NCBI GenBank assembly: GCA_934446485.1
Contig: CAKSEM010000097.1
Coordinates: forward strand, 1 to 5,741
DNA: 5,741 nt
Direction of reading: 5' to 3'
Origin: an uncultured Eubacteriales bacterium
GTDB lineage: Bacteria; Bacillota; Clostridia; Oscillospirales; CAG-272
Both the position numbers and the translations under genes were made by a program. The notes under the pieces were generated by a model. It was not told the origin of the DNA. It saw nothing but the letters and a program-made list of their open reading frames with translations, and ran no database searches. Of the stretch, positions 1 to 5,429 are shown piece by piece (within the stretch, counting starts at the first letter, position 1; every line of letters starts with the position of its first letter).

Positions 1-127
1 GTACAAGCAGCAGTGAGGAGTCCGCACCGCCCGAATATGCGACGACTATTCGTTGCGCCTCCCGGATCGGAGCATCTAATCCGAGCTGCGTCAACCCGGA
101 TGAAAACTTCAAATTTGCATCGGTCAT
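1..127 (-). CDS. tilS: tRNA(Ile)-lysidine synthase TilS, N-terminal part (runs off window)
   Basis: Translation leftward from the ATG at 127 gives 42 codons before the window edge, with no stop. Residues 28-41 read VVAYSGGADSSLLL, which contains the SGGxDS pyrophosphate loop (residues 32-37) of N-type PP-loop ATPases. A loop about 30 residues from the N-terminus with a preceding short beta strand is the arrangement of TilS. In the family, TilS adenylates C34 of tRNA-Ile(CAU) and attaches lysine, so that the tRNA reads AUA; ATA codons are common in this window. The start is fixed by a perfect AAGGAGGT Shine-Dalgarno (134-141) six bases upstream. The gene lies 28 bases after a small membrane protein gene and shares its promoters. 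Other PP-loop enzymes (TtcA, GuaA-like, 7-cyano-deazaguanine synthase) are possible because the C-terminal domains are not visible. Confidence 0.8.
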   Translation of the reverse strand, partial: MTDANLKFSSGLTQLGLDAPIREAQRIVVAYSGGADSSLLLV

Positions 128-133
128 ACTCCG

Positions 134-141
134 ACCTCCTT
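134..141 (-). promoter_or_regulatory. Strong Shine-Dalgarno for tilS
   Basis: The minus strand reads AAGGAGGT, a full match to the anti-SD of 16S rRNA, ending six bases before the ATG at 127. It is the strongest ribosome binding site in the window and fixes the start of the partial PP-loop gene. It lies in the 28-base gap after the small membrane protein gene. Confidence 0.85.
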
Positions 142-155
142 CGTTAAGTCAAATT

Positions 156-389
156 TCAGCGACTGGATATGTATTCAAACAGTACACAGGTAAGAAAAAT
201 CGCGACGGCTCCCGCCGCCACACATTCAAGCATCTGCGGAAGCATAAAGTAAAGTCCCGGTGAAAGTGACGGTTCCTCAGCCATCCTGGATACGGTGTAC
301 AAAAGATACACCGATACGATCGACAGCAGGTACCACATAGGTCTCGTAATCTCAAAAAGCACGCCGTCAGAGAATCGTTTGTCACGCAT
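156..389 (-). CDS. Small two-helix membrane protein of unknown function
   Basis: This is a 77-residue protein I do not recognise. It has a basic N-terminus (MRDKRF), a hydrophobic segment at about residues 18-33 (rich in L, S, V, Y), a short acidic and proline-containing linker (AEEPSLSPG), a second hydrophobic segment at about 54-72, and a short C-terminus ending SSR. The pattern suggests two membrane-spanning helices joined by a roughly 20-residue loop. The ATG at 389 is preceded by a G-rich sequence (GGGGGA on the minus strand, about 7 bases away), a modest ribosome binding site. Two good promoters lie upstream and tilS begins 28 bases downstream, so the pair is probably cotranscribed. It is real rather than a shadow because it fills the gap between promoters and the tilS SD and has a coherent hydropathy pattern. 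In Bacillus the tilS neighbourhood includes small membrane proteins (YabQ, DivIC), but I see no clear similarity. Confidence 0.6.
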   Translation of the reverse strand: MRDKRFSDGVLFEITRPMWYLLSIVSVYLLYTVSRMAEEPSLSPGLYFMLPQMLECVAAGAVAIFLTCVLFEYISSR

Positions 390-432
390 TGAAAATCCCC
401 CGTTTTTGCCGCGGTGCGGCAGATATATTACT

Positions 433-462
433 ATTTTATCACATGCCGCGTCGGATTCTCAA
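433..462 (-). promoter_or_regulatory. SigA-type extended -10 promoter (downstream of a tandem pair) for the small membrane gene and tilS
   Basis: On the minus strand TTGAGA (457-462) is followed after 18 bases by TAAAAT (433-438), preceded by TG plus one base (439-441), which makes an extended -10 element. Initiation would fall near 426, giving a leader of about 37 bases to the ATG at 389. The match to consensus is good (TTGACA/TGnTATAAT). Confidence 0.6.
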
Positions 463-489
463 GAGGAAATGTTTTACGCTTCGGTATCT

Positions 490-518
490 ATTATACTCTA
501 CCTTCGGTCACTTTTCAA
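490..518 (-). promoter_or_regulatory. SigA-type promoter overlapping the 3' end of spoVB
   Basis: On the minus strand TTGAAA (513-518) is followed after exactly 17 bases by a perfect TATAAT (490-495). The -35 box lies in the last codons of the flippase gene, whose stop is at 508-510. Initiation would be near 483. With the second promoter at 433-462 it forms a tandem pair driving the small membrane gene and tilS. Confidence 0.65.
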
Positions 519-2076
519 CAGCGACTTTTCTCCGAATCGCTCTGCTGCGCCCCGCAATCTCGGATATTAATGAAATACCGAGGTAAACGGCAGTGAACAG
601 CACAATTCTGACCACGGTTCCGAGTGATCCGCGAGACGGCGCATCAATACTTAATACAAATGCCGAAAACGCCGCGGCGGCAACTGGCATCAGAACATCC
701 GACAGATGCGGGGCAACTCCCGATGTGCGCGCTAACCGATGTGTGCTGAGCACGCAATTGAGGGTTTCGCAGAAGTAGACGGACACGATATAACCGCCGA
801 TGCCGAATTTCGGCACGAGCAAGAGTACAAGAGCAAGGCTTGACGCCGCATCGATTATATTGATGCGCATTGAGCTGACCTGCTCTCCGAGTCCTTTAAG
901 CATACAGTCTACCGCCGTATCAAAGTACATCACAGGCACAAGCGGCGCCATTGCGCGTATACGTGACGCGCACTCCGCACTGCCGTATACCATTGTGCCG
1001 AGCTCATCCGAAAATACAAAGAATACCGCCGCACACCCGATCGAAAATATGAGTGCCGCCCGGTGAACATCGGAGACGGTACGGCGGATCCTGTCACTGT
1101 CTCCGAGTGCCGAAAATTCGGCCAGCTCCGGAACGAGCAGCCCCGCAGCAGATGAGATCACGGCAGACGGAAACAGTATGAGCGGAAACGTCATGCCGTG
1201 AAGTATTCCGTATGAAGCCATCGCACCGGCTCCGCCGAGTCCGCTCTTTTTCATTCCCCAAGGAATACAGAGGTGCTCGGCAGTGGAAAAGCCCTGACGC
1301 GCGAGCGCTCCTCCTGCGACCGGGAGGGATATTGAAAAGACATCCGCCATGTGTGTTCGCGGCACGGAGGCGCCGCCGCGCCCGACGGCGGCTCTGTGAG
1401 GCCGGTGATCGTCAAAGAGGTACAGCATCAGATATACAACGAGCGCAACCGCTTCTGTCGCAGCAGCGCCGCCGACCACAGCAAGGCAGGCATACTCAAC
1501 AGAGTCCGTAAGGCGCGGCACGGTGACGGCAAGTGCGGTCGATGTAAAAACTATCATTACCGCCTGCTCGGTCAGAGCAGCACCGGCGCTCTTATACACC
1601 TTTCTGACCCCCGTAAAGTATCCGGATATTGCGGAGCTCAGCGATATTGCGGGAATTGATACAGAAAGCACGCGCAGCGACAGAAGAGTTCGCACATCTC
1701 CGAGAAGATGCCGCGCAATGAACGGTGAGCATATATACAGCAGCAGTGCGGTCGGAAGCGCAAACATGAGGCTGTATCCTCCGCAGCGGCACATTATCCC
1801 GCGCACGCATCTTCGGTACTCAGCCCCCGAAGCGTTATCGGCGGCAAGCGTCGCACACCGCTCGGCAGTCAGCCTGACAGACGCTATTCCGACTCCCGCC
1901 GCGGCAAGTGTCACGGCAAAGCCGTATACGCTCATGACAAGCGTAAACAGCCCCATAGATTCGGCACCTATCTTAGCTGAAACGTACGCATTGAAGCTGA
2001 CACCGATGCACCTGAGAAGTATGTTGATCGCCGCCAGCGATGCTGCGTTTATTATGAACTGTCCGTTTCTTTTCAT
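508..2076 (-). CDS. spoVB: SpoVB/MurJ-like polysaccharide or lipid flippase (MOP superfamily)
   Basis: This is a 522-residue, strongly hydrophobic protein with about 14 predicted membrane segments, the length and layout of the MOP/MATE-type flippases. Features typical of the SpoVB branch include the opening hydrophobic helix after MKRNGQF, the GLFTLVMSVYGF segment near residues 42-53, GVGIASVRLTAE near 61-72, SGYFTGVRKVYK near 151-162 and LLVPELAE near 313-320. Members move lipid-linked sugar precursors across the cytoplasmic membrane; SpoVB itself is needed for spore cortex formation in Bacillus. The ATG at 2076 is preceded by an AAAGGA Shine-Dalgarno about 9 bases away. No intrinsic terminator is visible after the stop. 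The gene is flanked by its own candidate promoter and palindromes (2115-2185) and by tilS downstream. The substrate cannot be told from sequence, and a vegetative flippase role (MurJ or O-unit type) is possible. Confidence 0.85.
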   Translation of the reverse strand: MKRNGQFIINAASLAAINILLRCIGVSFNAYVSAKIGAESMGLFTLVMSVYGFAVTLAAAGVGIASVRLTAERCATLAADNASGAEYRRCVRGIMCRCGGYSLMFALPTALLLYICSPFIARHLLGDVRTLLSLRVLSVSIPAISLSSAISGYFTGVRKVYKSAGAALTEQAVMIVFTSTALAVTVPRLTDSVEYACLAVVGGAAATEAVALVVYLMLYLFDDHRPHRAAVGRGGASVPRTHMADVFSISLPVAGGALARQGFSTAEHLCIPWGMKKSGLGGAGAMASYGILHGMTFPLILFPSAVISSAAGLLVPELAEFSALGDSDRIRRTVSDVHRAALIFSIGCAAVFFVFSDELGTMVYGSAECASRIRAMAPLVPVMYFDTAVDCMLKGLGEQVSSMRINIIDAASSLALVLLLVPKFGIGGYIVSVYFCETLNCVLSTHRLARTSGVAPHLSDVLMPVAAAAFSAFVLSIDAPSRGSLGTVVRIVLFTAVYLGISLISEIAGRSRAIRRKVAVEK

Positions 2077-2114
2077 GTGTAATCATCCTTTCGTCTATCT
2101 ATCGGTCTGCTGCG

Positions 2115-2130
2115 GCATCGCACGCGATGC
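2115..2130. repeat. Perfect inverted repeat in the spoVB leader
   Basis: GCATCG and CGATGC flank the four bases CACG. In a minus-strand transcript this would form a 6-bp GC-rich hairpin about 40 bases before the spoVB start. No T tract follows, so it is not an intrinsic terminator. It could be an operator, an mRNA stability element or chance. Confidence 0.5.
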
Positions 2131-2155
2131 AGATATAGCGACATTCATGCGGTGT

Positions 2156-2185
2156 ATTATGAATATGCCGATATTCCGCAGTAAA
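2156..2185 (-). promoter_or_regulatory. Candidate spoVB promoter with palindrome in its spacer
   Basis: On the minus strand TTTACT (2180-2185) and CATAAT (2156-2161) are 18 bases apart, a moderate SigA-like match. The spacer is largely occupied by the perfect inverted repeat GAATAT-GCCG-ATATTC (2161-2176), which abuts the -10 box. Initiation would be near 2149, giving a leader of about 73 bases. A protein bound to the palindrome would block or modulate this promoter; a sporulation sigma factor is also conceivable. Confidence is limited by the weak -35 box. Confidence 0.35.
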
Positions 2186-2223
2186 GAAGTTGTCCCGCAG
2201 CCCAACATTTTAACCCATTCCCT

Positions 2224-2252
2224 TTGACAGAGACGGAATAATATATTATAAT
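2224..2252 (+). promoter_or_regulatory. Perfect-consensus SigA promoter for the hlyIII-rpiB gene run
   Basis: TTGACA (2224-2229) and TATAAT (2247-2252) are separated by exactly 17 bases, matching consensus at every position. The -10 lies in the AT palindrome ATATTATAATAT (2243-2254). Initiation would be near 2259. The first downstream gene begins at 2473, so the leader is about 214 bases. I see no other promoter of this quality before the downstream tRNA unit, so it probably drives hlyIII, the JAB gene, tsaE, tsaB and rpiB. Confidence 0.8.
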
Positions 2253-2472
2253 ATATGCAGGTGTTTTCCACTGCCTGCAGGTCGCAATTCACAACGATAA
2301 CGTCTTAACAAACCGCTGCGGCATGCCGAAGCGACGTGTAGCAGCATATAGAGGCAGCCGTGCAAAACGGATTAAAGCTGCAGAGGGGCGCCTCACTCAA
2401 GCATCAACCGAACAGTATCGGCGGTATATCCGAATTACGCCTTGTGTATAACCGAAAAACGGAGATTTCATA

Positions 2473-3144
2473 ATGAAAAGAACCAAATTAAAAGACAGAA
2501 TCCTTCCGTCATACAGACACGGAGAAGATATATTCAATATGGTGTCACATATAGTCGGCGGCGCATTCGGCATCGCATATCTTGTACTTGCAGTGATATT
2601 TTCCGCACTGCACCGCGATCCGTGGGCAGTGGTATCATCGGCTATATACGGTGCCTCCACGGTATTTTTGTTTACGATGTCGAGCGTATATCACGGTGTA
2701 CGTCCGATCATGGCTCGCCGCGTGCTGCAGGTGATAGACCACTGCACCATATACTTCATGATCGCAGGAACTTACACTCCGTTCACGCTGTGTGTGCTCA
2801 GGCGCGCCTCAGCACCGCTCGGGTGGACGATATTCGGAATCATTTGGGGCTTTGCCGCACTTGCAATAACGCTTAATGCCATCGATCTCAAACGATATCA
2901 GCGCTTCTCGATGATATGCTATCTCGGCATGGGGTGGTGCATAGTATTCACACTGAAGCCGCTTCTTGAGACGATCGGAGCTGCCGGAGGAGCACTCCTG
3001 TTCGGCGGCGGAGTGCTTTACACCGTCGGTGCGGTCCTGTACGGTATCGGTAAACGGAGACCGTACGCCCACGCTCTCTTCCACGTTTTTGTTGTCCTCG
3101 GAAGTCTCGCGCACTTCTTCTGTATATTCTTCTATGTGATATGA
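2473..3144 (+). CDS. hlyIII: Hemolysin III / PAQR-family integral membrane protein
   Basis: This 223-residue protein has seven hydrophobic segments, the usual length and topology of bacterial hemolysin III (PAQR superfamily) proteins. Recognisable family motifs are ExxNxxSHxxG at residues 18-29, SSVYH at 70-74, DHCTIYFMIAGTYTPF at 89-104, YLGMGW at 150-155 and the final HALFHxFxxxGxxxHF at 200-215. His74, His200 and His204 with Asp89 are the likely metal-binding set of the family. The physiological role of bacterial members is not settled; proposals include membrane energetics, lipid homeostasis and pore formation, and the hemolysin name should not be read as virulence. The ATG at 2473 has a GGAG ribosome binding site 8 bases upstream. 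It is the first gene after a perfect promoter, and its TGA overlaps the next ATG by four bases (ATGA). Confidence 0.92.
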   Translation: MKRTKLKDRILPSYRHGEDIFNMVSHIVGGAFGIAYLVLAVIFSALHRDPWAVVSSAIYGASTVFLFTMSSVYHGVRPIMARRVLQVIDHCTIYFMIAGTYTPFTLCVLRRASAPLGWTIFGIIWGFAALAITLNAIDLKRYQRFSMICYLGMGWCIVFTLKPLLETIGAAGGALLFGGGVLYTVGAVLYGIGKRRPYAHALFHVFVVLGSLAHFFCIFFYVI

Positions 3145-3623
3145 TTAAGAACGGCAATATTTCAAATAACATATTCACTCATGCCGAGCTGTCGGATGCT
3201 GCAAAGCAAACGTCAATGTCACGCTCGGCGATCGGGTACTATCTGACACAGCTGATGCTCGATGAGGGAGCGGGATATGCGTGTCTTCTGCTCTTAGACG
3301 ACAGCCTGCATCTAAAAAAGGCAGTATGCCTCAAGCATGGCCACGGAGAAATCCGTGAAAGCATCGGATCGGTTATAGCGAGAGAAAGCTCACAGCTAGG
3401 CAGCGGGTACTTCGTTATAGCTCACAATCACTACAATAAACCTCTCATACCGTCCCCGGAGGATCTGTTCACCACGGATATGCTGCGGCGTCGGTATGCA
3501 GACGGAAACATACACTTTCTCGAGCATTACATAATATCGGGAACCGACTACATAACCCTGTCTGACACAGAGCATCGGCACATCAGACGGTACGGCACCG
3601 TCGGGGACGGAAAGGATAAATAG
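3141..3623 (+). CDS. Minimal RadC-like JAB/MPN domain protein
   Basis: This 160-residue protein aligns by eye with the C-terminal domain of RadC. It shows a hydrophobic strand ACLLLLDD (47-54), then YFVIAHNHYNKPLIPSPEDL (90-109), which carries the JAMM metal-binding pattern HxH-x7-SxxD with His95, His97, Ser105 and Asp108. LEHYIISG (127-134) corresponds to the RadC DHLIIG segment. The N-terminal helix-hairpin-helix part of RadC is absent; about 45 residues replace it, with a possible HTH-like stretch at 14-40. The glutamate that RadC proteins carry in the strand before the HxH appears replaced (LKKAVCLKHG, 58-67, with Val62 at the expected site), so catalytic activity is doubtful. RadC-like proteins have no firmly established biochemical role. 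The start overlaps the hlyIII stop (ATGA) and has no clear ribosome binding site, which suggests translational coupling; tsaE starts two bases after its stop. Confidence 0.8.
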   Translation: MIKNGNISNNIFTHAELSDAAKQTSMSRSAIGYYLTQLMLDEGAGYACLLLLDDSLHLKKAVCLKHGHGEIRESIGSVIARESSQLGSGYFVIAHNHYNKPLIPSPEDLFTTDMLRRRYADGNIHFLEHYIISGTDYITLSDTEHRHIRRYGTVGDGKDK

Positions 3624-3625
3624 GG

Positions 3626-4072
3626 ATGGTACGCACCGAATATACGGACTCACCTGAGATGACCTCGGCTGAGGGAAAACTTCTTGCCGAACAGATCGCT
3701 GCATCCGGAGCAACTCAAGGATTCATCGCTCTTTACGGCGATCTCGGTGTCGGCAAAACTGAATTTGTGCGCGGATTTGTCTCAGTTCTCTCTCCTGGAA
3801 GCCGAGTCAAAAGTCCGTCGTACACAATAGTTAACGAATACCTGCACGGCACCGTTCCGGTGTACCATTTCGACTTTTACCGCATCGGCGACATATCAGA
3901 GCTTGACGGGATCGGTTTTGACGAATACCTTGCAGGCGGAATATGTATTGCCGAATGGTGCGAGCGGCTCGGCGACAGACTGCCGCCTAACTCGATTACC
4001 GTTCACATCGAAAAGCGCGGAGAGCATGGTCGGTGCATTACTGCAGAATACCCGGATTCGGAGGACATTTGA
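3626..4072 (+). CDS. tsaE: tRNA threonylcarbamoyladenosine biosynthesis ATPase TsaE
   Basis: This 148-residue P-loop protein is of normal TsaE length. It has the Walker A motif GDLGVGKT (38-45), the family block SPSYTIVNEY (63-72), HFDFYRI (81-87) and IAEWCER (108-114), whose glutamate and tryptophan are typical of TsaE. In bacteria TsaE is the ATPase that supports the TsaB-TsaD complex in making N6-threonylcarbamoyladenosine at A37 of ANN-decoding tRNAs in the cytoplasm. An AAAGGA ribosome binding site lies about 10 bases before the ATG, inside the end of the previous gene. tsaB begins on the next base after its stop. tsaD and tsaC are not in the window and must be elsewhere. Confidence 0.95.
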   Translation: MVRTEYTDSPEMTSAEGKLLAEQIAASGATQGFIALYGDLGVGKTEFVRGFVSVLSPGSRVKSPSYTIVNEYLHGTVPVYHFDFYRIGDISELDGIGFDEYLAGGICIAEWCERLGDRLPPNSITVHIEKRGEHGRCITAEYPDSEDI

Positions 4073-4810
4073 ATGTGGACACTCGGCTTTGACTCAACAT
4101 CTCCAACGGTAACGGCTGCGCTTCTCGACGGACACCGACTCGTGTCACAGTATACCGCCGACTCAGCCGCCTCACACAGCACAACACTTCTCCCCGCTAT
4201 CGAGTCAGTACTTGCGTCAGTCGGAATGGGGGTTCGTGAGCTCGGACTGATCTCCGTATCCGCAGGTCCCGGCTCCTTCACGGGAGTCAGGATAGGCACT
4301 GCATGTGCTAAGGGCTTGGCATTTGCATATGATACGCCGTGCATCGGCGTGTCCTCTCTTGAAGCTATGGCGTACCTCTTCTGTGATCTGCCGTGTTTCG
4401 TGTACTCATCACTGAGCGCGCGCCACAACAATGTATTCGGCGCCCTGTTCAAATCCGACGGAAACGGCAATGTTATCCGCATAACCGACGACGCACTCAT
4501 CAGTGCGGACAAGGCGGCAGAAACAGTCGTCGGTATATCCGACGCTCCCGTCTACCTTGTGGGAGACGGCGACACACTATTAACTCCGCACTTGGCGGAA
4601 GCGACAGGATTTGAACTCTCGCACACCCCGGAATCGCTCAGACGACCGAGCGGGTACGGCACGGCTCTCGCCGGGTTGAACGCATTTGAAAACTCGGGCA
4701 GCAGCGAGAGTTTCCGTGCAGAACAGCTCATGCCGATATACCTGCGAAAATCTCAGGCTGAAAGAGAACGAGAGGCACGGGCGGATGAAATCCGCCCGAA
4801 TGATCGTTGA
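4073..4810 (+). CDS. tsaB: t6A biosynthesis protein TsaB (YeaZ)
   Basis: This 245-residue ASKHA-fold protein opens with LGFDSTSPTVTAALLDG (4-20), contains HSTTLLPAI (35-43) and the hallmark SAGPGSFTGVRIG (63-75), and ends with the TsaB-type tail PIYLRKSQAERER. TsaB is the non-catalytic scaffold that dimerises with TsaD and recruits TsaE in bacterial t6A synthesis. The ATG follows the tsaE stop directly, and a GGAGG ribosome binding site (4060-4064) sits 8 bases upstream inside tsaE, so the two are surely cotranscribed. In many Bacillota rimI and tsaD follow tsaB; here rpiB follows, so the common cluster is broken. Length is at the upper end of the usual range with no sign of truncation. Confidence 0.95.
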   Translation: MWTLGFDSTSPTVTAALLDGHRLVSQYTADSAASHSTTLLPAIESVLASVGMGVRELGLISVSAGPGSFTGVRIGTACAKGLAFAYDTPCIGVSSLEAMAYLFCDLPCFVYSSLSARHNNVFGALFKSDGNGNVIRITDDALISADKAAETVVGISDAPVYLVGDGDTLLTPHLAEATGFELSHTPESLRRPSGYGTALAGLNAFENSGSSESFRAEQLMPIYLRKSQAEREREARADEIRPNDR

Positions 4811-4849
4811 CTGTACACCGACAATACAACCGCCGCACACGGCGAGAAT

Positions 4850-4853
4850 GGAG
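4850..4853 (+). promoter_or_regulatory. Ribosome binding site fixing the rpiB start
   Basis: GGAG ends ten bases before the ATG at 4864. A longer open frame reaches back to a TTG at 4807, but that start lacks a ribosome binding site, overlaps tsaB and would add 19 residues that do not look like RpiB. The ATG at 4864 is therefore preferred. Confidence 0.7.
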
Positions 4854-4863
4854 CATATATCAG

Positions 4864-5319
4864 ATGAAAACGAACGAGAAGATCACGGTGGCATTGGCAG
4901 CGGATCATGCTGGATATCCGCTCAAAGAAGCACTTATCAGACATCTTACCGAGCGCGGTGTTGACTGCATCGACTGCGGGACAAACAGCACAGACAGCTG
5001 CGACTACCCCGATTATGCGGTGTCCGGGTGCTGCAAGGTACTCGACGGCGCGGCTGATCTTACGATACTCTGCTGCGGCACCGGAATCGGAATGAGCATA
5101 GCAGCTAACAAGCTCCGCGGAATACGCGCCGCGTGCTGCTCCGACACATTCAGCGCAAAATACACACGTCTTCACAACAATGCAAATGTGCTATGCCTCG
5201 GAGCGCGTGTCGTCGGCGAAGGTCTCGCATGTGAGCTTGCAGATGTGTTTATAGATACCGATTTTGAAGGCGGAAAGCATCTCCGCCGTATAAATATGAT
5301 AAGCGACCTTGAGCAATGA
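4864..5319 (+). CDS. rpiB: Ribose-5-phosphate isomerase B
   Basis: From the ATG at 4864 this is 151 residues, the normal length of RpiB. It has VALAADHAGYPLK (9-21), DYPDYA (47-52), CGTGIGMSIAANK (71-83) with GIRAA (86-90), and TRLHNNANVLCLGARV (101-116). Cys71 and His104 correspond to the catalytic Cys66 and His99 of E. coli RpiB, at the same spacing. The enzyme interconverts ribose 5-phosphate and ribulose 5-phosphate in the pentose phosphate pathway in the cytoplasm. The LacA/LacB galactose-6-phosphate isomerases are relatives, but there is no tagatose pathway context. It is the last gene of the rightward run, 53 bases after tsaB and just before a terminator-like hairpin. Eleven cysteines, three of them in CC pairs, are unusually many. 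Confidence 0.93.
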   Translation: MKTNEKITVALAADHAGYPLKEALIRHLTERGVDCIDCGTNSTDSCDYPDYAVSGCCKVLDGAADLTILCCGTGIGMSIAANKLRGIRAACCSDTFSAKYTRLHNNANVLCLGARVVGEGLACELADVFIDTDFEGGKHLRRINMISDLEQ

Positions 5320-5324
5320 CCCTC

Positions 5325-5357
5325 TCGGGCTGTCGATTTCGGCAGCCCGAAAAATTT
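5325..5357 (+). terminator. Probable intrinsic terminator of the hlyIII-rpiB run
   Basis: TCGGGCTGTCG (5325-5335) pairs with CGGCAGCCCGA (5340-5350) around the loop ATTT, giving 11 pairs including one G-U. It starts six bases after the rpiB stop. The following AAAATTTCTCT is a poor U tract, so termination may be incomplete or the hairpin may mainly protect the 3' end. Confidence 0.6.
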
Positions 5358-5392
5358 CTCTGCCGAAACTCAAAGAAAGTTTTTCGCCCGTA

Positions 5393-5422
5393 TTGACAAA
5401 TGCTTTAACTTTATGATATAAT
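5393..5422 (+). promoter_or_regulatory. Consensus extended -10 SigA promoter for the tRNA-Leu unit
   Basis: TTGACA (5393-5398) and TATAAT (5417-5422) are 18 bases apart, and TG plus one base precedes the -10 (TGATATAAT). All twelve hexamer positions match consensus. Initiation would fall near 5429-5430, about 155 bases before the mature tRNA 5' end. The strength fits a stable RNA gene. Confidence 0.85.
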
Positions 5423-5429
5423 ACTTATC

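Larger units (their letters stand above)
2077..2472. other. Divergent intergenic region between spoVB and hlyIII
   Basis: About 396 bases contain no convincing gene. From left to right they hold the spoVB ribosome binding site, an inverted repeat at 2115-2130, a weak minus-strand promoter candidate containing a second inverted repeat (2156-2185), a perfect plus-strand promoter (2224-2252) and a leader of about 214 bases before hlyIII. The leader contains several small hairpin possibilities: GCAGG pairing with CCTGC at 2257-2278, GCTGC with GCAGC at 2315-2345, CCGT with ACGG at 2358-2370 and GAGG with CCTC around 2383-2394. I could not match any of them to a named riboswitch. A basic 42-codon ORF at 2323-2451 has no ribosome binding site. 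Confidence 0.7.

Noticed and set aside
408..420. Hairpin GCCGC-GGT-GCGGC as a terminator of spoVB
   Set aside because: In the minus-strand transcript it is followed by A residues rather than U, so it is not an intrinsic terminator; it lies in the leader of the small membrane gene.
1212..1659. Overlapping plus-strand frames with arginine-rich translations
   Set aside because: Both are antisense to the flippase gene and have the low-complexity Arg/Ala composition of shadow frames.
1523..2227. 234-codon plus-strand open frame
   Set aside because: It lies almost entirely antisense to the well-supported flippase gene, is poor in family-like motifs, has no ribosome binding site and arises from the codon bias of the opposite strand.
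2095..2292. 65-codon minus-strand frame upstream of spoVB
   Set aside because: It crosses the promoter region and both inverted repeats, has no good ribosome binding site, and its product is not protein-like.
4003..4512. 169-codon minus-strand frame
   Set aside because: It is antisense to tsaE and tsaB, both of which carry clear family motifs; no promoter or ribosome binding site supports it.
4807..4863. TTG-started N-terminal extension of rpiB
   Set aside because: It overlaps tsaB, lacks a ribosome binding site, and the added residues do not resemble the start of RpiB.
4753..5175. 140-codon minus-strand frame
   Set aside because: It is antisense to rpiB, which is firmly identified by its motifs and catalytic residues.
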